In this document: positions 7,216 through 14,564 of the stretch, one piece after another
How the letters are laid out: every line of letters starts with the position of its first letter
Numbering within the stretch: the stretch's first letter is position 1
From: CAJYAN01 sp046484825
Lineage (GTDB): Bacteria > Pseudomonadota > Gammaproteobacteria > UBA6429 > Thiohalophilaceae
Length of the DNA: 14,625 nt
NCBI GenBank assembly: GCA_046484825.1
Contig: JAWOIE010000143.1
Span: 1 to 14,625 of the forward strand
Direction: 5' to 3'
Translations under genes and position numbers: made by a program
Notes under the pieces: model-generated
What the model was told of the DNA's origin: nothing
Database searches by the model: none
The model's input: the letters and a program-made list of their open reading frames with translations, nothing else

Positions 7216-8082
7216 TTAAACCTGTGAGGTTAGCTGTACCTTCACCGATGTCGGTGGCGACGTCTCCACCGCCCAGCCATGGCCGTAGACGATCTCATAG
7301 GTCACGGGCAACTTGCCGGCATGACGGTAGGCTTCATAGGCCGTTACCACATCTTGCAGGCGTTGCTTACCGGTCAGGTGGCGTGGTCGGTCCAGCGAGA
7401 CATTATGCGCGCCGATATTTTTCAGGTCGCGCATAATGTGCCAGGCATCATCATAGGTCACCGTGATCAGTTCCATATCCATGACCGGCTCCGCCAGAGA
7501 TGAGCGCAACATGGCGTCACCAATATCATGCATGTCAACAAACGGGTGAATATGCACCTCCGTGTCCACCTGCAACCAGGCGGCACGCAGTTCCTTTAAA
7601 CTGTCCGGGCCAAAGGTGGAAAACAGCAACGCCCCGCCCGGTGCCAGAATACGTTGCAGTTCGTTAAATACATGGGGTAGATCATCACACCATTGCAGGG
7701 CCAGGTTTGATACCACCATATCAAAACGATCCATTTCAAAGGGCAGGTGTTCAGCCTCCGCGTTGACAAACCGGACACGATGACGCAGGCGTTGCCACCA
7801 GGACAATTTCTTTCTGGCCTGCTGTAACATGGCTGTGGAAATATCCAGCGCATAGATCTCCGCCTCAGGATATTTTTTTAACAGTGCGCCCAGGCTCTCG
7901 CCTGTGCCCACGCCCAGATCAAGAATACGCTTGGGTTTTAGTTTCAAAAGCTCCAGACGCTCAAGCAGTCGCCGGCCGACTTCATGCTGGAGTACGGCAT
8001 TCTCGTCATAGTGCGCGGCGGCACGGTCAAACGCCCGACGCATCTGGCGACGGTCAATACGTTGTTTAAAGGATGAGGTCAT
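7216..8082 (-). CDS. bioC: Malonyl-ACP O-methyltransferase BioC
   Basis: BioC methylates the free carboxyl of malonyl-ACP with S-adenosylmethionine, disguising it so that fatty acid synthesis can build the pimeloyl chain. The SAM-binding motif ILDLGVGTGES is at residues 53-63. ALDIST follows near the second strand, and 'FDMVVSNLALQWCDD' is the post-motif region typical of BioC. The N-terminal VRRAF-like stretch (MRRAFDRAAAHYDENA) is also a BioC hallmark. I prefer the ATG at 8082 (288 aa); a TTG two codons earlier (8088) is possible. The start lies inside bioH with a 17-nt overlap, so the two are likely coupled. BioH acts at the other end of the same step by removing the methyl ester. Confidence 0.96.
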   Translation of the reverse strand: MTSSFKQRIDRRQMRRAFDRAAAHYDENAVLQHEVGRRLLERLELLKLKPKRILDLGVGTGESLGALLKKYPEAEIYALDISTAMLQQARKKLSWWQRLRHRVRFVNAEAEHLPFEMDRFDMVVSNLALQWCDDLPHVFNELQRILAPGGALLFSTFGPDSLKELRAAWLQVDTEVHIHPFVDMHDIGDAMLRSSLAEPVMDMELITVTYDDAWHIMRDLKNIGAHNVSLDRPRHLTGKQRLQDVVTAYEAYRHAGKLPVTYEIVYGHGWAVETSPPTSVKVQLTSQV

Positions 8083-8863
8083 GGGCAAACGTCTTTAGTT
8101 CTTGTGTAAATCGGTCGGGTTGTGCAAGAAACAGCGCATGTCCGGCCGACGGCCAGACCGACAGGGTCGTAGTACTCGACGCGGCGGCGCTGGCCTGCAA
8201 GGCCGCAGGGGGTACCAGGGTGTCTTTTTGTCCGCCAATCATTAACACCGGTAGTGTGAGTTGTTGCAGTAATGCCCGGCCGTCGAACTGGCGCAAAATC
8301 TCCAGACCGCCGTACAGCACCTGAGGCGGTGGCGCTGTCGTGTTGCGCATGTGTTCGCGCAACTGGCGCAACACGGCACGCTCATTGTCGGCGCCGCGGA
8401 TTTGTAGCGCTAGAAAACGGAGCAGGGTCTTGTCGTAATCACGGCACAACTCGTCCGCAAAGGTCTGCATCAGCGCGTCGGCAACCCCGTAAGGCCAGTC
8501 CGTTTGCTGCATAAAGCGCGGGTTGCTGGCGACCAGAATCAGCGCCGCGATCTGGTCACGGGCATGCGCGGCGATCCAGGTGGCAATGCTGCCACCCAGC
8601 GACCAGCCCAGCCAGATCGCCTTGCCCTTTAATGCAGGCTTCACGGCAGTGAGTATCGCACCGGCCACATTTTCCAGAGTATAAGGTTCAGGGTAGTGGC
8701 CGCTGCGACCATGGCCGGGCAGGTCCACCAGGTGAAGGCGAAAGCTACTGCTCAGCGCCTCAAGTACGGGGCTGAAATAACCACTGTGCATGCCCCAACC
8801 ATGCAACATCACCAGGTCCGGGCCCTGCCCCAGGGTCTCGATATGTACACCGGGGCGGGTCAT
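8066..8863 (-). CDS. bioH: Pimeloyl-ACP methyl ester carboxylesterase BioH
   Basis: BioH is an alpha/beta hydrolase that removes the methyl group added by BioC, releasing pimeloyl-ACP for BioF. The family HGWGMHSGYF motif (oxyanion region) is at 21-30. The nucleophile is S88 in GWSLGG, the acid D214 in GGQKDTLVP and the base H242 in SAGHALF, giving a complete triad. The best start is the ATG at 8863, whose ATGA overlaps the bioF stop TGA; this gives 265 residues. An upstream GTG-type extension of eight residues (to 8887) would run back into bioF and is less likely. Its place between bioF and bioC agrees with its role. Confidence 0.95.
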   Translation of the reverse strand: MTRPGVHIETLGQGPDLVMLHGWGMHSGYFSPVLEALSSSFRLHLVDLPGHGRSGHYPEPYTLENVAGAILTAVKPALKGKAIWLGWSLGGSIATWIAAHARDQIAALILVASNPRFMQQTDWPYGVADALMQTFADELCRDYDKTLLRFLALQIRGADNERAVLRQLREHMRNTTAPPPQVLYGGLEILRQFDGRALLQQLTLPVLMIGGQKDTLVPPAALQASAAASSTTTLSVWPSAGHALFLAQPDRFTQELKTFAHDLIL

Positions 8864-10035
8864 CGCACCCCGGCCTGCGCCCCGCACGACGCGAGACCGT
8901 GCAAGAGCTGATCGATGTGCGCCTCGCTGTGCGCCGCCGACAGGGTGATACGCAGGCGCGCGCTACCTTCCGGCACGGTCGGGGGGCGAATGGCGCTGAC
9001 CATGATCCCCGCCGCCAGCAGGTCTTCACTCAGCTGCACGGCGCGTTGGTTGTCACCAAGCACTAAGGGCTGGATCGCGGTGTCTGACGCCATGAGTGGC
9101 AGGCCCAGCTGTTGCGCGCCGGCACGAAAACGCTGAATCGATGCGCGCAGTTTTTCCCGCCGCCAGTCTTCGGCAATAACGAGTTTGAGACTGGCCAGCG
9201 TCGCCGCGGCGATCGCCGGGGGCAGCGCTGTGGTGTAGATATAACTGCGGGCGTGTTGAATCAGCGTTTCGATCAGAGCCTCGCTGCCCGCAACAAAAGC
9301 GCCAAAGGTGCCAAAGGCCTTGCCCAGGGTACCCATGAGAATCGGCACCTGCGCCAGGCCGAGACCCGCCTGTTCCACCACGCCGCCACCGGTCTTGCCC
9401 AGGACACCCATACCATGGGCATCATCCACCATCAGACTGGCGTCGTGCTGCTGCGCCTGTTCCACCAGTTCCGCAAGGCAGGCCAGGTCACCGTCCATGC
9501 TAAAGACGCCATCGGTGACCAGCAGTTTGCGCCGGCCCTGACTGGCGGTGAGTCTGACCTGCAGGTCGGCCATGTTATTGTGTCGATAACGTTGCAGGCG
9601 CGCCTTTGACAACAGGGCGGCATCGAGCAGTGAGGCGTGATTGAGGTGGTCCTCAAAGACATGATCGCCCCGCGTCGTGAGCGCACTGATCACCCCCAGG
9701 TTGGCCATGTACCCGGTGGAAAACAACAGGGCCCGGGGACGCTGCGTAAATTCGGCCAGCGCCGCCTCCAGCTCGTGATGCAGACGACTGTGGCCATTGA
9801 TCAAATGCGAGGCGCCACTGCCGACGCCATAGTGCTGCGCGGCCCGCGTAAACGCGGCAACCACCTGCGGGTGATTGGCCAGACCCAGATAATCGTTGGC
9901 GCAAAAATTCAGCACACGTCGACCATCGAGCATGATCTCCGCGCCCTGTGCGGAGTCGGTCAGGCGACGGGATCGATATTGTGCCTGCGCCTGACGCTCG
10001 ACCAGTCCCTGCCTCAATTCATGGTCCAGCGACAT
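8860..10035 (-). CDS. bioF: 8-amino-7-oxononanoate synthase
   Basis: BioF condenses pimeloyl-ACP (or -CoA) with L-alanine using pyridoxal phosphate. The 391-residue protein shows the fold-type I aminotransferase layout: GSGASHLINGHSRLHHELE (73-91), H133 in DHLNHASLLD, DDAHG with D205 and H207, and the PLP-binding K239 in GTLGKAFGTFGA. The ATG at 10035 is chosen because it lies 4 nt after the bioB stop and begins the family's usual N-terminus; the open frame extends 22 codons further only by reading into bioB. The stop overlaps the bioH start (ATGA). Ribosome-binding sequence is weak, in line with translational coupling to bioB. Confidence 0.97.
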   Translation of the reverse strand: MSLDHELRQGLVERQAQAQYRSRRLTDSAQGAEIMLDGRRVLNFCANDYLGLANHPQVVAAFTRAAQHYGVGSGASHLINGHSRLHHELEAALAEFTQRPRALLFSTGYMANLGVISALTTRGDHVFEDHLNHASLLDAALLSKARLQRYRHNNMADLQVRLTASQGRRKLLVTDGVFSMDGDLACLAELVEQAQQHDASLMVDDAHGMGVLGKTGGGVVEQAGLGLAQVPILMGTLGKAFGTFGAFVAGSEALIETLIQHARSYIYTTALPPAIAAATLASLKLVIAEDWRREKLRASIQRFRAGAQQLGLPLMASDTAIQPLVLGDNQRAVQLSEDLLAAGIMVSAIRPPTVPEGSARLRITLSAAHSEAHIDQLLHGLASCGAQAGVR

Positions 10036-10039
10036 GGGG

Positions 10040-11014
10040 CTATTGCAGCGTGTTGATACCCAGTTTGTTAAACAAGGCATGGTCACGGTCGACACTGGCA
10101 TTGGGGGTGGTCAGCAGTTTTTCGCCATAAAAGACCGAATTGGCGCCGGCCAGAAAACACAGCGCCTGCATTTCATCACTCATGTCTTCACGACCGGCGG
10201 ACAGCCGTACATAGGAGTGCGGCATGAGGATACGCGCCACGGCAATGGTACGCACAAACTCGATAGGGTCCAGCGCCGCGACGTCTTCCAGCGGTGTACC
10301 CTTAACGCGCACCAGCAAATTGATGGGCACGCTCTCGGGGTGGCGCTCCTGATTCGCCAGCTGCTGCAACAGACCAATGCGATCATCACGGCCCTCACCC
10401 ATCCCCACAATACCGCCACAGCACACCTGCATGCCGGCGTCGCGCACATGGGCCAGGGTCTCGAGGCGATCCGCATAGGTGCGCGTGGTGATGATCTCTT
10501 CGTAGAACTCCGGCGAGGTATCGAGATTGTGATTGTAATAATCCAGCCCGGCGTCACGCAGTTGTTGCGCCTGATGGGGTTTGAGCATGCCCAGGGTCAG
10601 ACAGGTCTCCAGGCCCATGGCCTTGACGCCCTGGATCATCTCAAACAGGGGAACCAGGTCCTTGTCTTTGGGGCTGCGCCAGGCCGCCCCCATACAAAAA
10701 CGCATGGCGCCTTTGTCCTTCGCCGTGCGCGCCGCCGCCAGCACGTCCTCGACAGGCATCAGCGGTTCAACGGTCAACTCGGCATCATGACGTACACTCT
10801 GCGGGCAATAGGCGCAGTCCTCCGGACACTTGCCGGTCTTGATACTGAGCAGGGAACTGACCTGCACCGCATTGGCATCAAAGTGCTGGCGATGTAATTG
10901 CTGCGCCGCAAACATCAAATCACTGAAGGGCCGGTCAAACAGGGCGGCGATTTCCTCCGCCTGCCAGTCGTGTCGCAGGGTCTCTGCCGCGAGGGGTTTG
11001 CGTAGTGTCGGCAT
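10040..11014 (-). CDS. bioB: Biotin synthase (radical SAM)
   Basis: BioB inserts sulfur into dethiobiotin to form biotin. The 324-residue protein carries the radical-SAM 4Fe-4S motif C63-x3-C67-x2-C70 in GKCPEDCAYCPQS. Ligands of the 2Fe-2S cluster used as the sulfur source are C107, C138, C198 and R270 (by alignment to the E. coli C97, C128, C188 and R260, with a steady +10 offset). YNHNLDTSPEFY at 160-171 is a BioB hallmark. The start codon overlaps the stop of the preceding membrane-protein gene (TAATG), so bioB translation is probably coupled to it; bioF follows 4 nt after. All required residues are present. Confidence 0.98.
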   Translation of the reverse strand: MPTLRKPLAAETLRHDWQAEEIAALFDRPFSDLMFAAQQLHRQHFDANAVQVSSLLSIKTGKCPEDCAYCPQSVRHDAELTVEPLMPVEDVLAAARTAKDKGAMRFCMGAAWRSPKDKDLVPLFEMIQGVKAMGLETCLTLGMLKPHQAQQLRDAGLDYYNHNLDTSPEFYEEIITTRTYADRLETLAHVRDAGMQVCCGGIVGMGEGRDDRIGLLQQLANQERHPESVPINLLVRVKGTPLEDVAALDPIEFVRTIAVARILMPHSYVRLSAGREDMSDEMQALCFLAGANSVFYGEKLLTTPNASVDRDHALFNKLGINTLQ

Positions 11015-11478
11015 TAATCTCGTACCTCTTGCTCAATGATGGTGTCCGTCCAGGTCTCTTTGCGAATGCGCCACAGGTCCAGCAGGGACCAGGGCAGCAG
11101 AATCAGGGCGGCGATGACCCAGGTGATCAACCACAGTTTTACCTCGGTGCCGTAAAAGGTACCAGCGACCACGATCACACCAATGATGGCGTAGTAACGG
11201 TAGGCCGCCTGCTGGGTGTAGTGCCCCACCCGTGCGTTGGGGTGATGGCGGGCCAGAATGTAGACCACGATGGAGGCCGCGAACCAGAGAATATTGGGGA
11301 CCACCATCAGAATGAACATGACGATAATGGCCATGCGATCGGTATTATCCGTCCCCACCAGCAGCACGGCGATCAGCCCCGGCAGAATGGCCAGCATATT
11401 GCCCGCGTTGAACAGACCCGCCAGGCCGCGGGCGCTACGGCCGGAGATTGTCTTTTGCGTGACCGCCTGTTCGCTCAT
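11014..11478 (-). CDS. Unknown four-helix membrane protein, first gene of the biotin operon
   Basis: This 154-residue protein is not recognised. It has four likely membrane helices (about 22-42, 49-76, 95-111 and 115-136), a polar N-terminus and an acidic C-terminal tail (TDTIIEQEVRD). An ARHHPNARVGHYTQQ loop between helices 2 and 3 is rich in His and Arg; a TEVKL turn separates helices 3 and 4. A good ribosome-binding site (AGGTGAG) precedes the ATG. Its stop overlaps the bioB start in TAATG. It is the first gene after the predicted bio promoter and BirA operator, so it should be made when biotin is scarce. It is shorter and different from BioY and shows no known transport motif. A role in biotin or precursor uptake is possible but only an inference; it might equally be an unrelated passenger. 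Confidence 0.85.
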   Translation of the reverse strand: MSEQAVTQKTISGRSARGLAGLFNAGNMLAILPGLIAVLLVGTDNTDRMAIIVMFILMVVPNILWFAASIVVYILARHHPNARVGHYTQQAAYRYYAIIGVIVVAGTFYGTEVKLWLITWVIAALILLPWSLLDLWRIRKETWTDTIIEQEVRD

Positions 11479-11517
11479 GTCTCACCTGGACTAATGGACT
11501 AATATATAGGGGTCGCA

Positions 11518-11546
11518 ATGATTGGTCTTTCACCGCTCACTGTCAA
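11518..11546 (-). promoter_or_regulatory. Predicted sigma70 promoter of the biotin operon
   Basis: On the minus strand a perfect -35 box TTGACA (plus positions 11546-11541) is followed after 17 bp by AATCAT (11523-11518), a 4-of-6 match to the -10 consensus. Transcription would begin near 11510, about 30 nt before the start of the first gene. The -35 box lies inside the predicted BirA operator. Confidence 0.6.
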
Positions 11547-11572
11547 CCAAAAAGGATTTTTATGGTGAACAA
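11540..11572. promoter_or_regulatory. Predicted BirA (biotin repressor) operator
   Basis: The plus strand reads CTGTCAACC, 15 bp, GGTGAACAA. The known bacterial BirA operator is TTGTAAACC, about 14-16 bp, GGTTTACAA. Each half matches 7 of 9 bases, including the core AACC...GGT and ACAA, and the spacing is right. It covers the -35 box of the predicted bio promoter and the comF ATG (11562-11564). Binding of BirA-biotinyl-AMP would be expected to block the bio operon and perhaps comF. Consensus is recalled from the family; occupancy is inferred. Confidence 0.7.
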
Positions 11573-12272
11573 CTGGCTATGGATTAGCCAACTCATGCCC
11601 GCACACTGTTTCCTGTGCGGCCAAACCCGTCCACCGGCTCACGGCCTCTGCCCGGATTGCTATGCTGACCTGCCGCGCCTGCCCCAGGCCTGCCACCAGT
11701 GCGGCCTGCCGATCTCGGCGCAAAGCCACGCCGCCGTCTGCGGTCAGTGCCTGCGGACAAACCCGCCATTCGAGCAGACCCTGTGCGCCTACGTCTACGC
11801 CAACCCCGTGCGGCAACTCATTACCCAGATGAAATTTTCTGCCAATCTGTCCCTGGCGGGATTGCTGGGGGAGCTTTTGTGCACGGAGCTGCACGCGCGC
11901 ATTGGGGAGCGCCCCGAGGCACTCCTGCCCGTGCCCCTGCATCCGCGACGCTTGCGACAGCGGGGCTTTAATCAGTCCATTGAGCTGGCCCGACCGCTGG
12001 CCCGGAGCCTGCAGGTCCCACTGTTGCTCGACGCCGTGGAGCGCCAGCTCGATACCCCCGCGCAAACAGGACTCGACAAACGCCAGCGGCGCACCAACTT
12101 GCGCCATGCCTTTGCGGTCCGTCAACCCCTGCCCCGGCATGTCGCCATTGTGGATGACGTAATCACCACCGGCCAGACGGTGACTGCCCTGGCCAGGTGC
12201 CTGAAACAGGCGGGGATCAAACGGGTGGATTGCTATAGCGTCGCGCGGGCGTTGTCCCCGGCAACGAAGTGA
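11562..12272 (+). CDS. comF: ComF family protein (phosphoribosyltransferase-like, DNA uptake)
   Basis: ComF proteins are needed for DNA uptake or handling in competent bacteria; the E. coli relative is GntX/YhgH. The 236-residue protein begins with two zinc-finger-like CxxC pairs: C16/C19 with C30/C33, and C44/C47 with C60/C63. The rest is a type I phosphoribosyltransferase-like domain: LLPVPLHPRRLRQRGFNQS at 121-139, QTGLDKRQRRTNL at 168-180, and the PRPP motif VAIVDDVITTGQT at 194-206. Divergence from bioB is common in gammaproteobacteria. AAAGGA precedes the ATG by 6 nt. The predicted BirA operator covers the start codon, so biotin may affect expression. The stop lies 24 bp from the convergent outer-membrane gene. 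Confidence 0.95.
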   Translation: MVNNWLWISQLMPAHCFLCGQTRPPAHGLCPDCYADLPRLPQACHQCGLPISAQSHAAVCGQCLRTNPPFEQTLCAYVYANPVRQLITQMKFSANLSLAGLLGELLCTELHARIGERPEALLPVPLHPRRLRQRGFNQSIELARPLARSLQVPLLLDAVERQLDTPAQTGLDKRQRRTNLRHAFAVRQPLPRHVAIVDDVITTGQTVTALARCLKQAGIKRVDCYSVARALSPATK

Positions 12273-12296
12273 ACGTCAGAAACGTGATGAAGTGAT

Positions 12297-12929
12297 TTAG
12301 AACTGGTACTTGAGGTCGAGAAACAGACCGCGGGATTCAAGCCGATTGTCATCCCGGCCCACATCATCCAGCTGCCATTGGCGTTGCTGCCAGCCACCTT
12401 CCAACCCCAGACCATTTTCCCAGTCATAGCGCAAGGCGGCCTTGTAATCGAAGTTGGTAAACAGGTTGTCCCATTCCACATTGAGAATCTTACTGCCGCC
12501 ATCCATGCGGGCCGACAGGCCCTTGAACGGCAGATCAAACAGGGCGCTGGCGTAGAGCATGGGCACGGTGGAACGATAGCTCTGTAACACCCGACCCTCC
12601 CCGGACTCGACGGACAACTGGCCATCAAAGTGGCGCAGGTTCACGCCGAGATTGAGATTCATACCCGCTGAGGACGATACCGGATACAACCAGGCGGCAT
12701 CATAGCGCTTGAGGTTACCCACAAAATACCCCGCACCGTTATCCGCCACCTTTGCTTCCCCGGCGACCGCATCCTGGCTGACCAGACGCACCTGTGTCGC
12801 CGCCTCGTCCTGATAACTCAGCTGGAAAAGGGGCTGCGCCTCCATACTTGCCGGGGCGTCCGCAAACGGGCTTGCGGCAAGGGCCGAAAGGCTGGTCAGC
12901 ATCAGTACGGTGGCGATGAAAAGTTTCAT
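12297..12929 (-). CDS. Small outer-membrane beta-barrel protein (TIGR04219-like)
   Basis: The 210-residue product has a clear signal peptide (MKLFIATVLMLTSLSALA, cut near residue 18-20) and ends in KYQF, a C-terminal aromatic as used by the BAM insertion machinery. Alternating hydrophobic/polar strands follow, such as NLNLGVNLRHFDG, STVPMLYASALFDLPFKGLSARMDG, YKAALRYDWENGLGLEGGW and GLFLDLKYQF. This pattern resembles the TIGR04219 outer-membrane beta-barrel family, though this one is rather short, mainly in the N-terminal half. Substrate or role is unknown. TATACT at 12980-12985 (minus strand) may be its -10 box, giving it a promoter separate from ubiCA; the -35 is poor. It is convergent with comF and no terminator was found between them. 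Confidence 0.75.
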   Translation of the reverse strand: MKLFIATVLMLTSLSALAASPFADAPASMEAQPLFQLSYQDEAATQVRLVSQDAVAGEAKVADNGAGYFVGNLKRYDAAWLYPVSSSAGMNLNLGVNLRHFDGQLSVESGEGRVLQSYRSTVPMLYASALFDLPFKGLSARMDGGSKILNVEWDNLFTNFDYKAALRYDWENGLGLEGGWQQRQWQLDDVGRDDNRLESRGLFLDLKYQF

Positions 12930-13021
12930 TTTTTTAGCGGCTTTTGCTCTGGTGTTTTCCTAAGGACAGTAGTTATTTTAGTATAAGTCTCTGGCGCGTG
13001 CATAAAAATTATTCAATTCAC

Positions 13022-13885
13022 TCATAAATATTCCAGCACCAGGCCGACAAATATCACCGCCCCTAGCCAGTTATTATTTAAAAAGGCACGAAAACACTGC
13101 GCCGGTTCACGTTTTCGAATCAACCACTGCTGATACAGCGCCAGGACCACGGCCACGGCCAGCGCCAGTTGAAAAAGTATGCTCAATTGCAACTCCCGTC
13201 CCAGCAACAGCAAACCGACAAACATCAGCCCCTGCAGAATACCGATCATCAACCTGTCGGCATCGCCAAACAGGATGGCGGTGGACTTCACCCCCGCCTT
13301 CAGGTCGTCCTCGCGATCCACCATGGCATACATGGTGTCATAGACCACCGACCAGACAATGGTGATGATATAGATCAGCCAGGCCAGCCGCGGGATCTCA
13401 CCCGTCTGGGCCGCATAGGCCATGGGCACGGCCCAACCAAAGGCCATGCCCAGCACCACCTGCGGCAGGTGGGTGTAGCGTTTCATGAAGGGATAAAGGA
13501 TGGCCAAGGCCACGCCGCCAAAGGATAAGTAGATGGTCAGGGGATTCAGGCTCAACACCAGGGCAAAGGCGATCAGGCACAGGGTCGCAAACACCAGCAG
13601 GGCCTCGCGTGGCGTGACCTTGCCAGCGGCAATGGGGCGCGAGCGGGTGCGTGCCACCTGCGGGTCAATGTGTCGATCGGCATAGTCATTGATGACGCAA
13701 CCGGCGGAACGCATCAGCACCACGCCGGCGATAAAGACAAACAACACCCAGCCATCGGGCCGCCCCTGGCTGGCGACCCACAGCGCCCACAGCGTCGGCC
13801 ATAGCAACAGAAAAATGCCAATGGGCCGATGTAGCCGGGTCAATAAATAGTATTGTCGCAGACGTTGAAAAAGGGCGTGGGACAT
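13022..13885 (-). CDS. ubiA: 4-hydroxybenzoate polyprenyltransferase
   Basis: UbiA attaches the polyprenyl tail to 4-hydroxybenzoate in the cytoplasmic membrane, the second step of ubiquinone synthesis. The 287-residue protein has about eight to nine membrane helices. The two Mg/prenyl-diphosphate motifs are intact: NDYADRHID at 66-74 followed by RTRSRPIAAGKV, and YDTMYAMVDREDDLKAG at 182-198. I use the ATG at 13885; a TTG four codons earlier (13897) is an alternative. It lies 27 bp after ubiC, whose product is its substrate, so the two form an operon. Ubiquinone produced here feeds the respiratory chain that ends in the oxidase at the other end of the window. Confidence 0.97.
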   Translation of the reverse strand: MSHALFQRLRQYYLLTRLHRPIGIFLLLWPTLWALWVASQGRPDGWVLFVFIAGVVLMRSAGCVINDYADRHIDPQVARTRSRPIAAGKVTPREALLVFATLCLIAFALVLSLNPLTIYLSFGGVALAILYPFMKRYTHLPQVVLGMAFGWAVPMAYAAQTGEIPRLAWLIYIITIVWSVVYDTMYAMVDREDDLKAGVKSTAILFGDADRLMIGILQGLMFVGLLLLGRELQLSILFQLALAVAVVLALYQQWLIRKREPAQCFRAFLNNNWLGAVIFVGLVLEYL

Positions 13886-13912
13886 AGAGTGACTCAACCG
13901 GGTGAACGCGGC

Positions 13913-14470
13913 TTACACGTTAGCGTATTTTAACGCCGGTAAAAAGATTTCATTCACCAGCAAAGGTTTCTGCTGGAGATAAAACACCGAACGCCGCCCC
14001 CAGATCAGGTCCGGTGCATTCGCCAGGCCCTGCACCGCAGCGGCATGAAAATAGTGCGGCGCCAGGAGGCGCGCCACCTCTATGGGGTCACGCGTCATCC
14101 CCGGATCCGCAAACAACACCGCCCCCAGCGGTTTGGCGCCCAGACCGGCCAGGTAACGTTGCGCACCACTCAGGGTCGCCCTGGGGATCACCGTACGGGC
14201 AAACACCCAGGGCGTGTCGCCACAAAACAGACGCACCTGACGGATCCAGGCGCAATGCTGTTGTTTGATGCCCAGGCGTTTTGCCTCATTGGCAAACGGC
14301 CGCTGCCAGCCCTGCGACACCACCTCAACCCAAAAGGTCCCCGCACAGGCAGCGACCAGGCGGGCCGTCAGCGAGCCCTGATCAAACAACCAGTCCTGCA
14401 CCTCGGGTGGAATGTGCTGCACGAATCGGTGTGAATGGGGATACCAGCGTGGGTCGTGAATGAGGCTCAC
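13913..14470 (-). CDS. ubiC: Chorismate pyruvate-lyase
   Basis: UbiC splits chorismate into 4-hydroxybenzoate and pyruvate, the committed first step of ubiquinone synthesis. The 185-residue protein shows family landmarks: R77 in WIRQVRLFCGD, PWVFARTVIPRATL at 87-100, the LG(A)VLF strand with L115, and the C-terminal GRRSVFYL...PLLVNEIFLP block with E174. R77, L115 and E174 correspond to the product-binding residues R76, L114 and E155 of E. coli UbiC. The start is GTG at 14470 with no strong Shine-Dalgarno, which fits low expression. Upstream TATA-rich bases near 14482-14490 may be part of its promoter. It is a little longer than the ~165-residue E. coli form. Confidence 0.93.
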   Translation of the reverse strand: MSLIHDPRWYPHSHRFVQHIPPEVQDWLFDQGSLTARLVAACAGTFWVEVVSQGWQRPFANEAKRLGIKQQHCAWIRQVRLFCGDTPWVFARTVIPRATLSGAQRYLAGLGAKPLGAVLFADPGMTRDPIEVARLLAPHYFHAAAVQGLANAPDLIWGRRSVFYLQQKPLLVNEIFLPALKYANV

Positions 14471-14564
14471 CAGGAGGGTCCATATATAATGATTGGGAGC
14501 GGCATTTTATCACCCGGAAACCACCAGCGGGGATTTTAAACCAACACAGGCACGCCGCTCGCGC

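Noticed and set aside
10036..10101. N-terminal extension of bioF by 22 codons
   Set aside because: It reads through the end of bioB and lacks family similarity; the ATG at 10035 gives the expected N-terminus.
10034..10897. Long plus-strand open frame (287 codons) opposite bioB
   Set aside because: It is the antisense of bioB, which has every catalytic residue; the plus-strand product shows no family features.
11521..11550. TTGGT...ACCAA inverted repeat in the comF-bio gap
   Set aside because: The arms are only 5 bp with an 18-bp gap; the overlapping BirA-type site explains the location better.
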